A model generated the notes under the pieces. The model was not told the origin of the DNA. It saw only the letters and a program-made list of their open reading frames with translations, and did not search any database. Below, piece after piece: positions 1-8,043 of a stretch of 64,000 nucleotides of DNA. The stretch's first letter is position 1; each line of letters opens with the position of its first letter. Source of the stretch: Microbacterium arborescens (lineage in GTDB: Bacteria > Actinomycetota > Actinomycetes > Actinomycetales > Microbacteriaceae); assembly GCF_030369635.1 (NCBI RefSeq), contig NZ_CP128474.1:3100001-3164000 (forward strand), written 5' to 3'. Made by a program: the position numbers and the translations under genes.

Positions 1-45
1 TCCCCGTGATCGCGCTCCCCCTTCTGGCCGCCGGCGGAGGGGCGG

Positions 46-1245
46 CTACGACGCGGTGTCGAGCTGGGCGATGCGGCGGGCCAGCGCCGCCTGCCGTCGT
101 GGGGAGTGCAGCGCCACCCGGATCGCGCGGTCGCGTAGGCCGCGGAGCACCGGATCACGGAGGGTCGCCATCCGGGTCATGCGGTCGGTGAGAGCGATCA
201 CGCTTCGGGCCGCCGGGCGGCGCAGACGCTCGTAGTCAGCGAGCGCCTCTTCCCCCCGTTCGCCCGCGAGGACGTCGGCGAGGAGACCGCCGAGGAAGAC
301 GGCGTCCTGCAAGCCGAGGTTCATGCCCTGGCCGCCGGCCGGGCTGTGCACGTGGGCGGCGACGCCAGCGAGAAAGACAGCCCCGGTGCGGAAGACGGCG
401 GCCAGGCGATGGGCGACACGGAAGCGAGAGCTCCAGACAAGCGAGTCGACGACCGCCCCACCTGGCCCGCGCTCGTCGAGGATGTGCCGCACGTCGCCCA
501 CGGTCGGCTGGGCGGGCGCCTCATCCATGGTGGCGACGATGCGGTGCCGTCCGCCGGGGAGCGGCGCGACCACCACGAGACCCTGCTTCGAGAAGAAGAG
601 CTGGACCTCATCACCGGGGAGCGACCAGCTCAGCCTGACATCGGCGAGCACGAAGGAGGCGGCATACTCCAAGCCCTCGAACGGAATCCCCTGGTGCTCG
701 CGGACGCGGCTGCGACTGCCATCAGCGCCGATGACGAAGCGGGCCGCCACCTTCTCGAGTGTGCCGTCTGCGTGACGGAGGACGGCGACCTGACCCCTTC
801 CCGCGGGTGCGGGTGCGGCAGGGCGGGCGAACGTGTCGAACTCGACCTCTCTTTCCACCTCGCCGCCGAGCTCCACGAGCGTGGCGTGCAGCAGCTCCTC
901 GGTGCGCACCTGCGGAATCATGAGCGTGAAGGGGTATGGGGTGCGCAGTCCGCGGAAGTCGAGGCGGGCGAGCGTCCGCGCGCCGTTGCGCACCGTGAAG
1001 TCAGGCACGATCACCCCCTCCTCTACGAGGGGTGCTGCCATGCCGATGGTATGTAGTACCTCGAGAGTTCGGGCGTGGACTACCGCGGCGCGGGATGTGG
1101 ACGAGCCGCGTGGAGCAGCGTCGACAATGCGCACCTTCTTACCTCTCCGGCTCAGAGTCACCGCCGCGGCAAGACCGACGGGCCCGGCGCCGACGATGAG
1201 GACATCGACGGACTTATGGGGTCCGCGCCATTCAGAAGTCACCAT
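46..1245 (-). CDS. FAD-dependent aromatic monooxygenase (PheA/TetX family)
   Basis: A 399-residue flavoprotein monooxygenase that would use NAD(P)H and O2 to hydroxylate an aromatic or polyketide substrate in the cytosol. The N-terminal Rossmann motif GAGPVG is at residues 19-24, a GADGSRSRVR stretch (the family's GD-type motif) near residue 175, and the FAD ribityl-binding segment HVHSPAGGQGMNLGLQDA near residue 300. Length fits the single-domain group A enzymes. It is divergent from a TetR gene 51 bp away, which probably controls it. The start is the ATG at 1243-1245, very close to a putative -10. The substrate cannot be read from sequence. Confidence 0.85.
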   Translation of the reverse strand: MVTSEWRGPHKSVDVLIVGAGPVGLAAAVTLSRRGKKVRIVDAAPRGSSTSRAAVVHARTLEVLHTIGMAAPLVEEGVIVPDFTVRNGARTLARLDFRGLRTPYPFTLMIPQVRTEELLHATLVELGGEVEREVEFDTFARPAAPAPAGRGQVAVLRHADGTLEKVAARFVIGADGSRSRVREHQGIPFEGLEYAASFVLADVRLSWSLPGDEVQLFFSKQGLVVVAPLPGGRHRIVATMDEAPAQPTVGDVRHILDERGPGGAVVDSLVWSSRFRVAHRLAAVFRTGAVFLAGVAAHVHSPAGGQGMNLGLQDAVFLGGLLADVLAGERGEEALADYERLRRPAARSVIALTDRMTRMATLRDPVLRGLRDRAIRVALHSPRRQAALARRIAQLDTAS

Positions 1246-1246
1246 G

Positions 1247-1289
1247 CGTTGACAATTGCACCGGTCACATTGAAAGTCAACGAGCGTTG
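1247..1289. promoter_or_regulatory. Divergent promoter/operator between monooxygenase and TetR gene
   Basis: The 51-bp gap holds an inverted repeat CGTTGAC (1247-1253) / GTCAACG (1276-1282) and an overlapping CAACG-AG-CGTTG dyad (1278-1289). On the minus strand TTGACT (1275-1280) and AATTGT (1252-1257) are 17 bp apart and would give a very short or no leader for the monooxygenase. This is where the adjacent TetR protein would be expected to bind. Seen by eye; binding is inferred. Confidence 0.5.
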
Positions 1290-1296
1290 TTAAATT

Positions 1297-1884
1297 GTGT
1301 CGGTGGCTTCACCTGACGCATCTATCTCAACCGCGAAGGGTCGCCGCTCGCGGGAGTCGATCCTTCGCGCCGCCGCCTCGCGATTCGAGACCGAGGGCTT
1401 CGAACGCGCAACGGTACGAGCCATCGCGAACGACGCTGCCATCGATCCGGCGATGATCATGCGCTACTTCGGAAGCAAGGAGGGCTTGTTCCTCGCGGCC
1501 ACCTCCATCGAGCTCGACCTCCCGCGGGTGGATGCCGTGCCGCAGGCCGACCTCGGCCACGCCCTCGCGCGGCACGCGGTGCGCCTGTGGGGCGGCGAGA
1601 CGCCGGGACGCGCCCTGCGCATCCTGTTGAGAGCCTCAGCGCAGGATGCCGACGCGTCGGCCCGGGTGCGATCAGTCTTCGCCGCGCAGGTACTGCCGTT
1701 CCTCCCGGGCGGGCTACCGGACTCGTCCCTGAGGGCAAGCCTCATCACATCGCAGATCCTCGGCTACGCGTTCGCCCGCTACGTGATCGCCCTCGATCCC
1801 CTCCTCGACCTCGAACCCGCCGAAGCGGCCCGCCTCCTCGGCGCGTCGCTTCAGGCAATCATCGACGCGCCCGATGCCGCGTGA
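1297..1884 (+). CDS. TetR family transcriptional regulator
   Basis: A 195-residue TetR repressor. The HTH is in residues about 15-60 (ESILRAAASRFETEGF ... TVRAIANDAAIDPAMIMRYF, ending with the usual YFGSKEGLF). The C-terminal ligand domain resembles the TetR_C_17-like class of actinobacteria. The GTG start follows the shared divergent region, so autoregulation and repression of the monooxygenase is the likely role. A second in-frame GTG lies two codons downstream, so the exact start is uncertain. Confidence 0.85.
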   Translation: MSVASPDASISTAKGRRSRESILRAAASRFETEGFERATVRAIANDAAIDPAMIMRYFGSKEGLFLAATSIELDLPRVDAVPQADLGHALARHAVRLWGGETPGRALRILLRASAQDADASARVRSVFAAQVLPFLPGGLPDSSLRASLITSQILGYAFARYVIALDPLLDLEPAEAARLLGASLQAIIDAPDAA

Positions 1885-1960
1885 CCCGCGCCAGTCTCAG
1901 TGCAGTCGTCAGCGTCCGTGAGTCAGCGACCGGGTTGACCCGGGCGTATCTGCTGCCGAG

Positions 1961-2323
1961 TTACGTGTTGAGGAGTTGCAGCGCGAGCGTGACCAAGCGA
2001 TCTTTCCCGAGTTGACTGTCCTCACCCCAGCGCCCGCCTCCGATTTGGATGTGGACTCCGGGGACGATCACTGTTCCCGAGCCTCCGTCGACGGGGGCGG
2101 ACTCCGTATCCATCCACAGGCCGACGCCTCCAAGGGCGTCCAGCCGGGGGTCGGTGAAGTAGCCCGTGATTCCGAACTGCTCCATTTGGGTCGGGTCGGG
2201 CACGTCGGAGGTGTCCGCAGTGATGGTGACCGAGAAGATCCGGATGTCGGTAAGCACCGTGATCGTCCCTTCCGCGGGTTTCCACACGCAACGAGATCGT
2301 GTCTTGCTCGACGTAGGAGCCCT
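1961..2323 (-). pseudogene. C-terminal remnant of an unknown protein, fused to recombinase remnant
   Basis: The frame stays open from the recombinase remnant into about 118 residues of unrelated sequence (EGTITVLTDIRIFSVTITADTSD... to ...RLVTLALQLLNT), rich in predicted beta strands. A neighbouring frame just upstream reads GSYVEQDTISLRVET, which would join naturally to EGTITVLTDIR after a one-base frame change near 2265, so this is probably a frameshifted, 5'-truncated gene. Family not recognised. The stretch 1885-1960 holds nothing I can name. Confidence 0.45.
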
Positions 2324-2443
2324 CGGCCGCAGGTAGTCGAGGCACGCAACCCACTGCGGGCGATCGGCGACGCGGCTCGATGCGCCGTGGTCGACGAAGA
2401 CCCGCTCGCAGCTGGCTGCGCGGAGCTCGGCGGCCTGAGCGTC
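2324..2443 (-). pseudogene. Internal fragment of a small serine recombinase
   Basis: Forty residues (DAQAAELRAASCERVFVDHG...RPQWVACLDYLRP) match, with few changes, residues 18-57 of the intact serine recombinase encoded at 31133-31690 in this same window. The catalytic-serine N-terminus and everything after the LRP motif are missing. It is therefore a scar of a related element, lying about 2 kb from a dyad (4441-4468) that resembles the proposed recombination sites near the intact gene. Confidence 0.75.
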
Positions 2444-2465
2444 GTAAACGCTCGTTTCTGGCGGC

Positions 2466-3122
2466 TCAGCTCTGCACAGTCTTGACCGTGGCATCGAAAA
2501 GCTCGACGGTAGCCTGCACTGTTCGCGCGCCGCCGCTGGTCTCCACCGTGAAAGTCCTTCGCACGGTCGAGCCGTCTGATTGCTTCTCGATCGAGCCAGA
2601 GGACAGAACTTGATCACTTCCCGCCAGCTTGCAGGTCACCCCACCGTCCGCGCCGCTGGTGATCATGCACTCACGCACTCGGTCTTTCGACAGGGCTAAC
2701 CAAACGTCGGTCTCTCCGTACGCGCCCAGGGAGACGAGGCTGTTCAAAGCCCAATCGTTCGGATCAGGTGCCGCGTCTTCGGAGACATCTGCGTGCACCG
2801 CCTCCGTTGGGCCTCGATCAGGCGTGTTACCTCCGAGGGCGACGATTCCGGCGCCGCCGAGAAATCCACACGCGATCGCGAGGAGCACCAGACCAACCCG
2901 CGAAGATGGCCGGCGCGGCGGCGCCTCCACCTCTCGCCGGGTAGGGCCGAAACCGACCTCGGCGCCGTCGTCCGCATCCTGCTGTGCCTGCGGCAGCATT
3001 CGGGGCGAGGCTCCAGCACTTAGGGCAGCGAACTCACGCAACTCCGATGGCGTCGGCTCTGCTCCCGGTCCGAAGACCCGCTCTGCAAGCCATCGCCGCT
3101 CGTCTCCCGATACTTCTGCCAT
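2466..3122 (-). CDS. Hypothetical single-pass membrane protein
   Basis: A 218-residue protein with an N-terminal cytoplasmic region (residues 1-72, acidic, beginning AEVSGDERRWLAERVFG), one transmembrane segment (about 74-97, VGLVLLAIACGFLGGAG) and an extracytoplasmic domain of about 115 residues with two cysteines in CMITSGADGGVTC. The domain ends in an alternating beta pattern (TFTVETSGGARTVQATVELF). Not recognised. It lies in the eroded segment left of tRNA-Ser, but codon use looks normal and no damage is visible, so it may be intact cargo. Confidence 0.6.
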   Translation of the reverse strand: MAEVSGDERRWLAERVFGPGAEPTPSELREFAALSAGASPRMLPQAQQDADDGAEVGFGPTRREVEAPPRRPSSRVGLVLLAIACGFLGGAGIVALGGNTPDRGPTEAVHADVSEDAAPDPNDWALNSLVSLGAYGETDVWLALSKDRVRECMITSGADGGVTCKLAGSDQVLSSGSIEKQSDGSTVRRTFTVETSGGARTVQATVELFDATVKTVQS

Positions 3123-3192
3123 GACTGCACCCTACGATCATGCTGAAAATGCGGGGCACGCAACCGCCACGGTTACGTGCCCCGCTGGAATA

Positions 3193-3609
3193 TCACGAAC
3201 CGCGAACGACCGTGTCAACGTTCAGATTGCTGGTGAGCGTCTTGCTCGCCCCCGCTACAACGAACTCAGCGCGGGCACCGCCCCACCACGTGGTGAGCTG
3301 GTTGCCAGCACTGATGTAGCCAGCACTGATGTAGTAGGTGTTCGGGAGCGAGATACCGAGGGTACCGGTTCCCGAGAAGCAGGTACTCAGACCTTTGCCG
3401 CCTGACAACCTGATGGAGGTCGCGTTCCCGCCACCACAGCCTCCAGTCGAAAGAGCGAACGGCGTTATCACCCCGTCGACTTTTTCAGCGAGGATGTGCA
3501 AGCTTGTGAATGAGGCCGCGTCCAGTGCGTGCAGCGCGAGGGAGATAGTCGTTCCAGCCCCGCTGCCGCCCCCTTCACTGGTACCCGAGAGCAGATACGG
3601 ATGGGGCAT
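3193..3609 (-). pseudogene. 5'-truncated ORF, probably the tail of a secreted protein
   Basis: The ORF reads 138 residues; from about residue 20 it looks like a secreted beta-rich protein (small residues, Gly/Ser/Thr rich, two cysteines CGGGNATSIRLSGG and STCFSG, ending SNLNVDTVVRGS). No signal peptide is visible, and its first about 16 codons are antisense to recognisable kinase sequence, so the present start is probably an accident of a DNA junction near 3560-3600. Family not recognised. Confidence 0.4.
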
Positions 3610-4410
3610 CTAACCGAGGTCGCGCCGATGCTTGAGGGGCCGCGGAAACTGGCATGGCTTGTCAACGAGTGCCTCGGGAAGGCGCCTGAGGCGCGGCCTT
3701 CAGCGGCCAACATAACAGCCCGCCTCGCCCGTGTGGGAACCGACGCTACCTCGCCCGCAGCTCAGGCGCTTGGGCAAGCGCAATCTTCCCTTCTCGCCGA
3801 AAGAGCAGAAGCTGAGGCGGCCGCCGCGGTGGCACGGACCGAAGCGGAACGTCGGGAAAACTTGGTTTCGGCGGCGAGGTCGGGCTATGAGGCAGTTATC
3901 GAAGAGGTAGTCGAGTTCATCCGTGACAGCGCGCCCGACACAAGTGCGGAACGGCGCGGGGGTGGCGTCGCTCTGACGCTGGGCGGCGCCCAGTTGCGAA
4001 TCACCCCGCTGCAGCCTGTTGGGTCCTCTGGAGGGACGCTGGATGTCGTTGCAGCTTCGAGCATTGAGCTTTCTGCCAGAGGCAGATCTCGTGGCCACTC
4101 GCTCTACTTCGGAGACTTCGACGAGCCTCACCACTACGTCTGGTACGAGATGGGGTTCATGCAGGGTTGGGGCGCAGACTCCGACAACGAACCTAGAGCG
4201 CTGCCTGGGCCAGAAGGGCTCTCCATTCTGACCAGCGGCGCGGTTGGTGGCGGCCAACTGGGCTGGGGCATCTCCCCCCTCGATCCGGGCGACCCCGAAG
4301 ACTTCGTGCAGAGGTGGGCTACCTGGTTCGGGGTGGCAGCGCAAGGCAAGTTTCCGAGGTTGTCCAGTCTCCCGGACGGTCCTACGACGTACCCCCGCCG
4401 CCGCTACTGA
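3562..4410 (+). pseudogene. C-terminal fragment of a Ser/Thr protein kinase
   Basis: The reading frame carries the end of a eukaryotic-like kinase C-lobe: PFTGTREQIRMGHL, then LAWLVNECLGKAPEARPSA, the conserved subdomain XI region. After it come an Ala/Glu-rich stretch and a domain of about 180 residues (VALTLGGAQLRITPL ... HHYVWYEMGFMQGW) that would have been the regulatory or sensor part. The glycine loop, catalytic HRD and DFG motifs are all absent, so it cannot be an active kinase. An ATG at 3529 gives an ORF of 293 residues but the homology only starts near 3562. Confidence 0.7.
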
Positions 4411-4440
4411 CGGCGCGACCCTACGCACGGGTTCGCGGCG

Positions 4441-4468
4441 TTCGCCAGAAACGATCGTTATCGGCAGG
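4441..4468. other. Dyad resembling the serine-recombinase crossover sites (site A)
   Basis: A 28-bp dyad with core GAAACGATCGTTATCGG, centred on AT at 4454-4455. Its left half (GCCAGAAACG) equals that of the site at 31796-31823 and its right half (CGTTATCGG) is one base from that of the site at 37767-37794. No convincing accessory half-sites are next to it. The rest of 4411-4698 contains no gene that I can support. Confidence 0.5.
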
Positions 4469-4698
4469 TAGCCGTTCGCGCACGTCGGTGGCTACCAGGA
4501 GCGGTTTCGCAACCTGATTGCGTCAGTCGACACCGAGTCTTCGCGGAAGGCTCGGGACTCCTTTGGCGGGCATCCGACGGGTGAAGTGCCTCATCAGCAA
4601 GGGCTCGCTGGCTCGTTCGCCAAAACCAGACCGCCAGGACACTGGTGAGGGCCACGGCCTCAGCTTCAGATGTGCACCAAACCCGTCCCACACATGCA

Positions 4699-4726
4699 GA
4701 AAACCCCCGGATAACCGGGGGTTTTC
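4699..4726 (-). terminator. Rho-independent terminator after tRNA-Ser
   Basis: Perfect hairpin with arms AAAACCCCCGG (4700-4710) and CCGGGGGTTTT (4715-4725) and an ATAA loop, directly after the tRNA 3' end. The flanking A and T runs let it act in both directions. Confidence 0.9.
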
Positions 4727-4728
4727 AC

Positions 4729-4819
4729 TGGCGGTGACGGTGGGATTTGAACCCACGGTAGGGGGTTACCCTACACAACTTTTCGAGAGTTGCACCTTCG
4801 GCCGCTCGGACACGTCACC
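4729..4819 (-). tRNA. tRNA-Ser(CGA)
   Basis: Class II tRNA on the minus strand. The 7-bp acceptor stem is GGTGACG/CGTCACC, the anticodon loop CTCGAAA gives anticodon CGA (reads UCG), the variable arm is long (TAGGGTAACCCCCTA), and the T loop is TTCAAAT. The discriminator is G and CCA is encoded (TGG at 4729-4731 on the plus strand). It reads codon UCG, abundant in this GC-rich genome. Its 3' end faces the eroded patch at 1961-4700, the usual side for tRNA-targeted integration. Confidence 0.95.
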
Positions 4820-4884
4820 GCCGACCAGCTTACGACATCTCGGGCGATGCCGCGAACCGCGGTGTCCGTGGTCAGGCGTAGCGT

Positions 4885-6276
4885 GTGTCCGTGACGCGTT
4901 CATCGGCCCCGCAGACAGCACTCATCGTGGCGATCGCGTCGCTCGCGTCATCCGTCGCGTTCCTCGACAGCACGATCGTGAACGTCGCCCTGCCCGCGAT
5001 CGAGCGCGAGCTCGGCGGCGGACTCGCGACGCAGCAATGGGCGGTCGACGCGTACCTGCTGACGCTCTCGTCGCTCATCCTCCTGGCGGGCTCGGTGAGC
5101 GACGCCTACGGACGCCTCCTCGTGCTGCGCATCGGGCTGATCGGCTTCGGCGTCGCCTCGGTGGCGGTGGGTCTCGCGCCCGACCCGGTCCTCCTCATCG
5201 CCGCGCGCGCCGTCCAGGGCGCGGCGGGAGCGTTCCTCGTGCCGAGCTCGCTCGCCCTCATCACCTCCCTCCTCCAGGGCCACGAGCGCTCGCGCGCCAT
5301 CGGCCTCTGGACGGCCTTCACCACTGGGGCCTCGCTCATCGGCCCGCTCCTCGGCGGCCTCTTCGTCGATCTGCTCTCGTGGCGCTACGCGTTCCTCATC
5401 AACGTCATCCCCGTCGCCGTCACTCTGTGGCTCGTCACGCGTCTCCCCGTTCACGACGAGCGCCGAGCCGACGCGGGTATCGACTGGCTCGGCGCCGCCC
5501 TGTGTACCGCGGGCCTGGGTGGCATGGTCTTCGCGCTGATCGAGCAGCCGAACCTCGGCTGGACCTCCCCCGCGATCTGGATGCCGCTGGCCGTCGGAGC
5601 CGTGATGTTCGCGGCCTTCCTGCTGCGGCAGCGCACGTCGCGGCATCCGATCCTTCCGCTCGGACTCTTCCGGGTGCGCAACTACTGGACCGGCAACCTC
5701 GCGACCCTGTTCGTGTACGCCGCCCTCTCGCTCAACGGCTTCGTCGTCGGTGTCTACCTGCAGGAAGGCGCGGGCCTCAGCGCGACGCTGGCGGGGCTCG
5801 CGAGCCTGCCGACCACGGTGCTGCTGATCGCGCTGAGCCCGTGGGCCGGCTCGCTCGCGGAACGCCTCGGCGGACGGCTCTTCATGACGCTCGGCCCGCT
5901 CGTCATGGCCGGCGGCGCACTGATGCTGCTCCTGGTCGGCGAGTCCTTCGACTACTGGTGGCAGGTGCTCCCCGGCCTCGTCGTGTTCGGGCTCGGACTC
6001 GGCGCGACGGTCTCGCCCCTCACCTCGACGATCCTCGGCGCGATCGACCCCGAACGATCGGGTATCGCCTCGGCCGTGAACAACGCCGTCGCACGGGTGG
6101 CGGGCCTCGTGGTGATCGCGTTCCTGGCTCCGATCGTGGGCGGCGCACTCGACCTCGACGGATTCCACCGGGCAGCGATCGTCACCGCGGCACTCATGGC
6201 CGCGGGCGGGCTCATCGCCTTCGCCGGCATCCGGAACAGCGCACCCTCAGTTGCGGGCCCGGGCGCGACGAGCTGA
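4885..6276 (+). CDS. MFS drug exporter, DHA2 (EmrB/QacA) type
   Basis: A 463-residue multi-pass permease of the 14-helix DHA2 family, which exports drugs or toxic compounds by proton antiport. Visible signatures are DSTIVNVALPAIERELG in the first helix region (motif D1-like), GSVSDAYGRLLVLRIG (motif A) and the motif C-like stretch ALSPWAGSLAERLGGRL in the second half. Start is GTG at 4885 or 4891. It ends 4 bp before the stop of the convergent regulator gene. Substrate unknown. Confidence 0.88.
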   Translation: MSVTRSSAPQTALIVAIASLASSVAFLDSTIVNVALPAIERELGGGLATQQWAVDAYLLTLSSLILLAGSVSDAYGRLLVLRIGLIGFGVASVAVGLAPDPVLLIAARAVQGAAGAFLVPSSLALITSLLQGHERSRAIGLWTAFTTGASLIGPLLGGLFVDLLSWRYAFLINVIPVAVTLWLVTRLPVHDERRADAGIDWLGAALCTAGLGGMVFALIEQPNLGWTSPAIWMPLAVGAVMFAAFLLRQRTSRHPILPLGLFRVRNYWTGNLATLFVYAALSLNGFVVGVYLQEGAGLSATLAGLASLPTTVLLIALSPWAGSLAERLGGRLFMTLGPLVMAGGALMLLLVGESFDYWWQVLPGLVVFGLGLGATVSPLTSTILGAIDPERSGIASAVNNAVARVAGLVVIAFLAPIVGGALDLDGFHRAAIVTAALMAAGGLIAFAGIRNSAPSVAGPGATS

Positions 6277-6279
6277 AAC

Positions 6280-7131
6280 TCAGACCGGCGAGCGCTCCGA
6301 GGCGAGAGGCCCCAGCACCGCCAGCATCCGCAACTTCTCCGCCGCCTCCGACCCGGGCTCGGGGGTGAGCGTGAGGAGCGCCTGCGAACGGTCCTCCGTG
6401 AAGAGCACCTGGCAGTCGACCTCGATCTCGCCGACGGCTGGATGCACCACGACCTTGTGATCGGCGAACCGCTCGGCGACCTCCTCGAGATCCCAGAGGT
6501 GAGCGAACTCGACGCTGCGTTCGCGCAGGTCGTCGACGAGACGCGCTGCGCGCGATCCGGCGCCACCGCGGCCCGCGACGGCACGCAGATTCGCCACGAT
6601 CGCCCGGCTCTGCCGATCGTGATCGGATGCCGGATACACCGCCCGCTCGCTGTCGGGATGCACGAACCAGCACCACGCGCCGCTGCGTTCCGGTCCGGTG
6701 CGCCGTTCGCGCGGGCCGAAGAGAGCCCGCGCGAGATCGTTCTGCGCGAGCGTCTCATCGAGCTCGGTGATCACGAGCGCCGGGATGTCGTCGAGCCGAT
6801 CGAGCACCCGCTGCAGGGCCGGCGCCACATGATCGGCCGCACCGGAACGTTCAGGCGGCGTGTGCCCCGCCAGACGGTGCAGGTGATCGCGCTCCGAGCG
6901 CGAGAGCCGCAGCGCCCGCGTGAGCGACGCGAGCATCTGGAGACTCGGCTGCGGCCCGCGCTCCTGCTCGAGCCGCGTGTAGTAGTCGACGCTCATCATG
7001 GCGAGCTGCGCGACCTCTTCGCGTCGGAGTCCCGTCACCCGCCGGCGCTCCCCGGATGGCAGCCCGACATCCTCCGGACGCAGTCGCTCGCGACGCGCGC
7101 GGAGGAATCGGGCAAGAGCAGCGCGGTCCAC
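6280..7131 (-). CDS. XRE/MmyB-like HTH transcriptional regulator
   Basis: A 283-residue regulator. The N-terminal HTH (FLRARRERLRPEDVGL, RRVTGLRREEVAQLA, YYTRLEQERGPQPS) is followed by the MmyB-type ligand-binding domain (ALVITELDETLAQND ... VVHPAVGEIEVDCQVLF). GTG at 7131 is chosen because the typical VDRAALARFLRARR begins there; longer frames upstream lack homology. It is divergent from an SDR gene (7232), a common pairing in which the regulator controls the oxidoreductase. Confidence 0.85.
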   Translation of the reverse strand: MDRAALARFLRARRERLRPEDVGLPSGERRRVTGLRREEVAQLAMMSVDYYTRLEQERGPQPSLQMLASLTRALRLSRSERDHLHRLAGHTPPERSGAADHVAPALQRVLDRLDDIPALVITELDETLAQNDLARALFGPRERRTGPERSGAWCWFVHPDSERAVYPASDHDRQSRAIVANLRAVAGRGGAGSRAARLVDDLRERSVEFAHLWDLEEVAERFADHKVVVHPAVGEIEVDCQVLFTEDRSQALLTLTPEPGSEAAEKLRMLAVLGPLASERSPV

Positions 7132-7231
7132 GCATCCATTCTGACCAGCGCGGCCCGTCCGAACCAGGGACCGCCGCTCCCCCGTTCGGATGTGCCTGGA
7201 TAGCCGCGCATGCCGCGACGAGAGTCGGGGC

Positions 7232-8011
7232 ATGGACATCACCGGACGCACCATCTTCATCCCCGGCGCAACGAGCGGCATCGGCCGCGCGTTCGCCATC
7301 GCCCTCGCCGAGCGCGGCAACACGATCATCGTCGGCGGACGCCGGCGCGAGCTCATCGACGACCTGCGCTCTTCGCACCCCGGCATCGACGGCGTCGAGA
7401 TCGACACATCGGATGCCGCATCCATCGCCCGCGCGGCCGGAGAGGTGCTCGAGCGGCATCCCGATCTCGACGTGCTCGTCACGATGGCGGGCATCATGAA
7501 CGCCGAAGACTGGACCTCGCCCGCAGGCTTCGTCGCCAGCGCCGAACGCACCGTCATCACGAATCTGCTGGGTCCCATCCGGCTGATCGGCGCGTTCATC
7601 GAGCACCTGCTGGCGCGCCCCGCCGCGACGATCATGACCGTCTCGTCGGGCCTGGCGTTCGCTCCGCTCGCCGCGACGCCGAGCTACAACGCGACGAAGG
7701 CCGCGATCCACATGCTGAGCGAATCGCTCCGGCTGCAGTACGCCGACTCGCCGGTGTCGATCGTCGAGCTGGTGCCGCCCGCCGTGCAGACCGATCTCAT
7801 GCCCGGCCACGCCGAGAACCCGCAGGCTCAGCCGCTCGACGCGTTCGTCGACGAGGTCATGTCGATCCTCGAGCGGGATGCGGACGTGCGCGAGGTGCTC
7901 GTCGAGCGCGTCGGGCTCCTGCGCCACGGCGAGGCACGCGGCGACTACCCCGACGTCGTGCGCGCACTCAACGCGAGCGACCCGCACGCCGGGCGGCGAG
8001 GGGCCCGGTAG
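7232..8011 (+). CDS. Short-chain dehydrogenase/reductase (DltE-like)
   Basis: A 259-residue NAD(P)-dependent oxidoreductase. Cofactor motif GATSGIGRA is at residues 11-19, the NxAG-like motif appears as MAGIMN near residue 87, and the catalytic S...YxxxK is present (SSGLAFAPLAATPSYNATKAA). It belongs to the classical SDRs often called DltE-like. Likely regulated by the divergent MmyB-type protein. Substrate unknown. Confidence 0.85.
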   Translation: MDITGRTIFIPGATSGIGRAFAIALAERGNTIIVGGRRRELIDDLRSSHPGIDGVEIDTSDAASIARAAGEVLERHPDLDVLVTMAGIMNAEDWTSPAGFVASAERTVITNLLGPIRLIGAFIEHLLARPAATIMTVSSGLAFAPLAATPSYNATKAAIHMLSESLRLQYADSPVSIVELVPPAVQTDLMPGHAENPQAQPLDAFVDEVMSILERDADVREVLVERVGLLRHGEARGDYPDVVRALNASDPHAGRRGAR

Positions 8012-8043
8012 CGACTCTCATTCCCCCCTGCCAGACTGAGGTC

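Noticed and set aside
4948..6168. Long minus-strand ORF across the MFS gene
   Set aside because: It is rich in Arg, Glu, Asp, Gly and His and lies antisense to a clear transporter; typical high-GC shadow frame.
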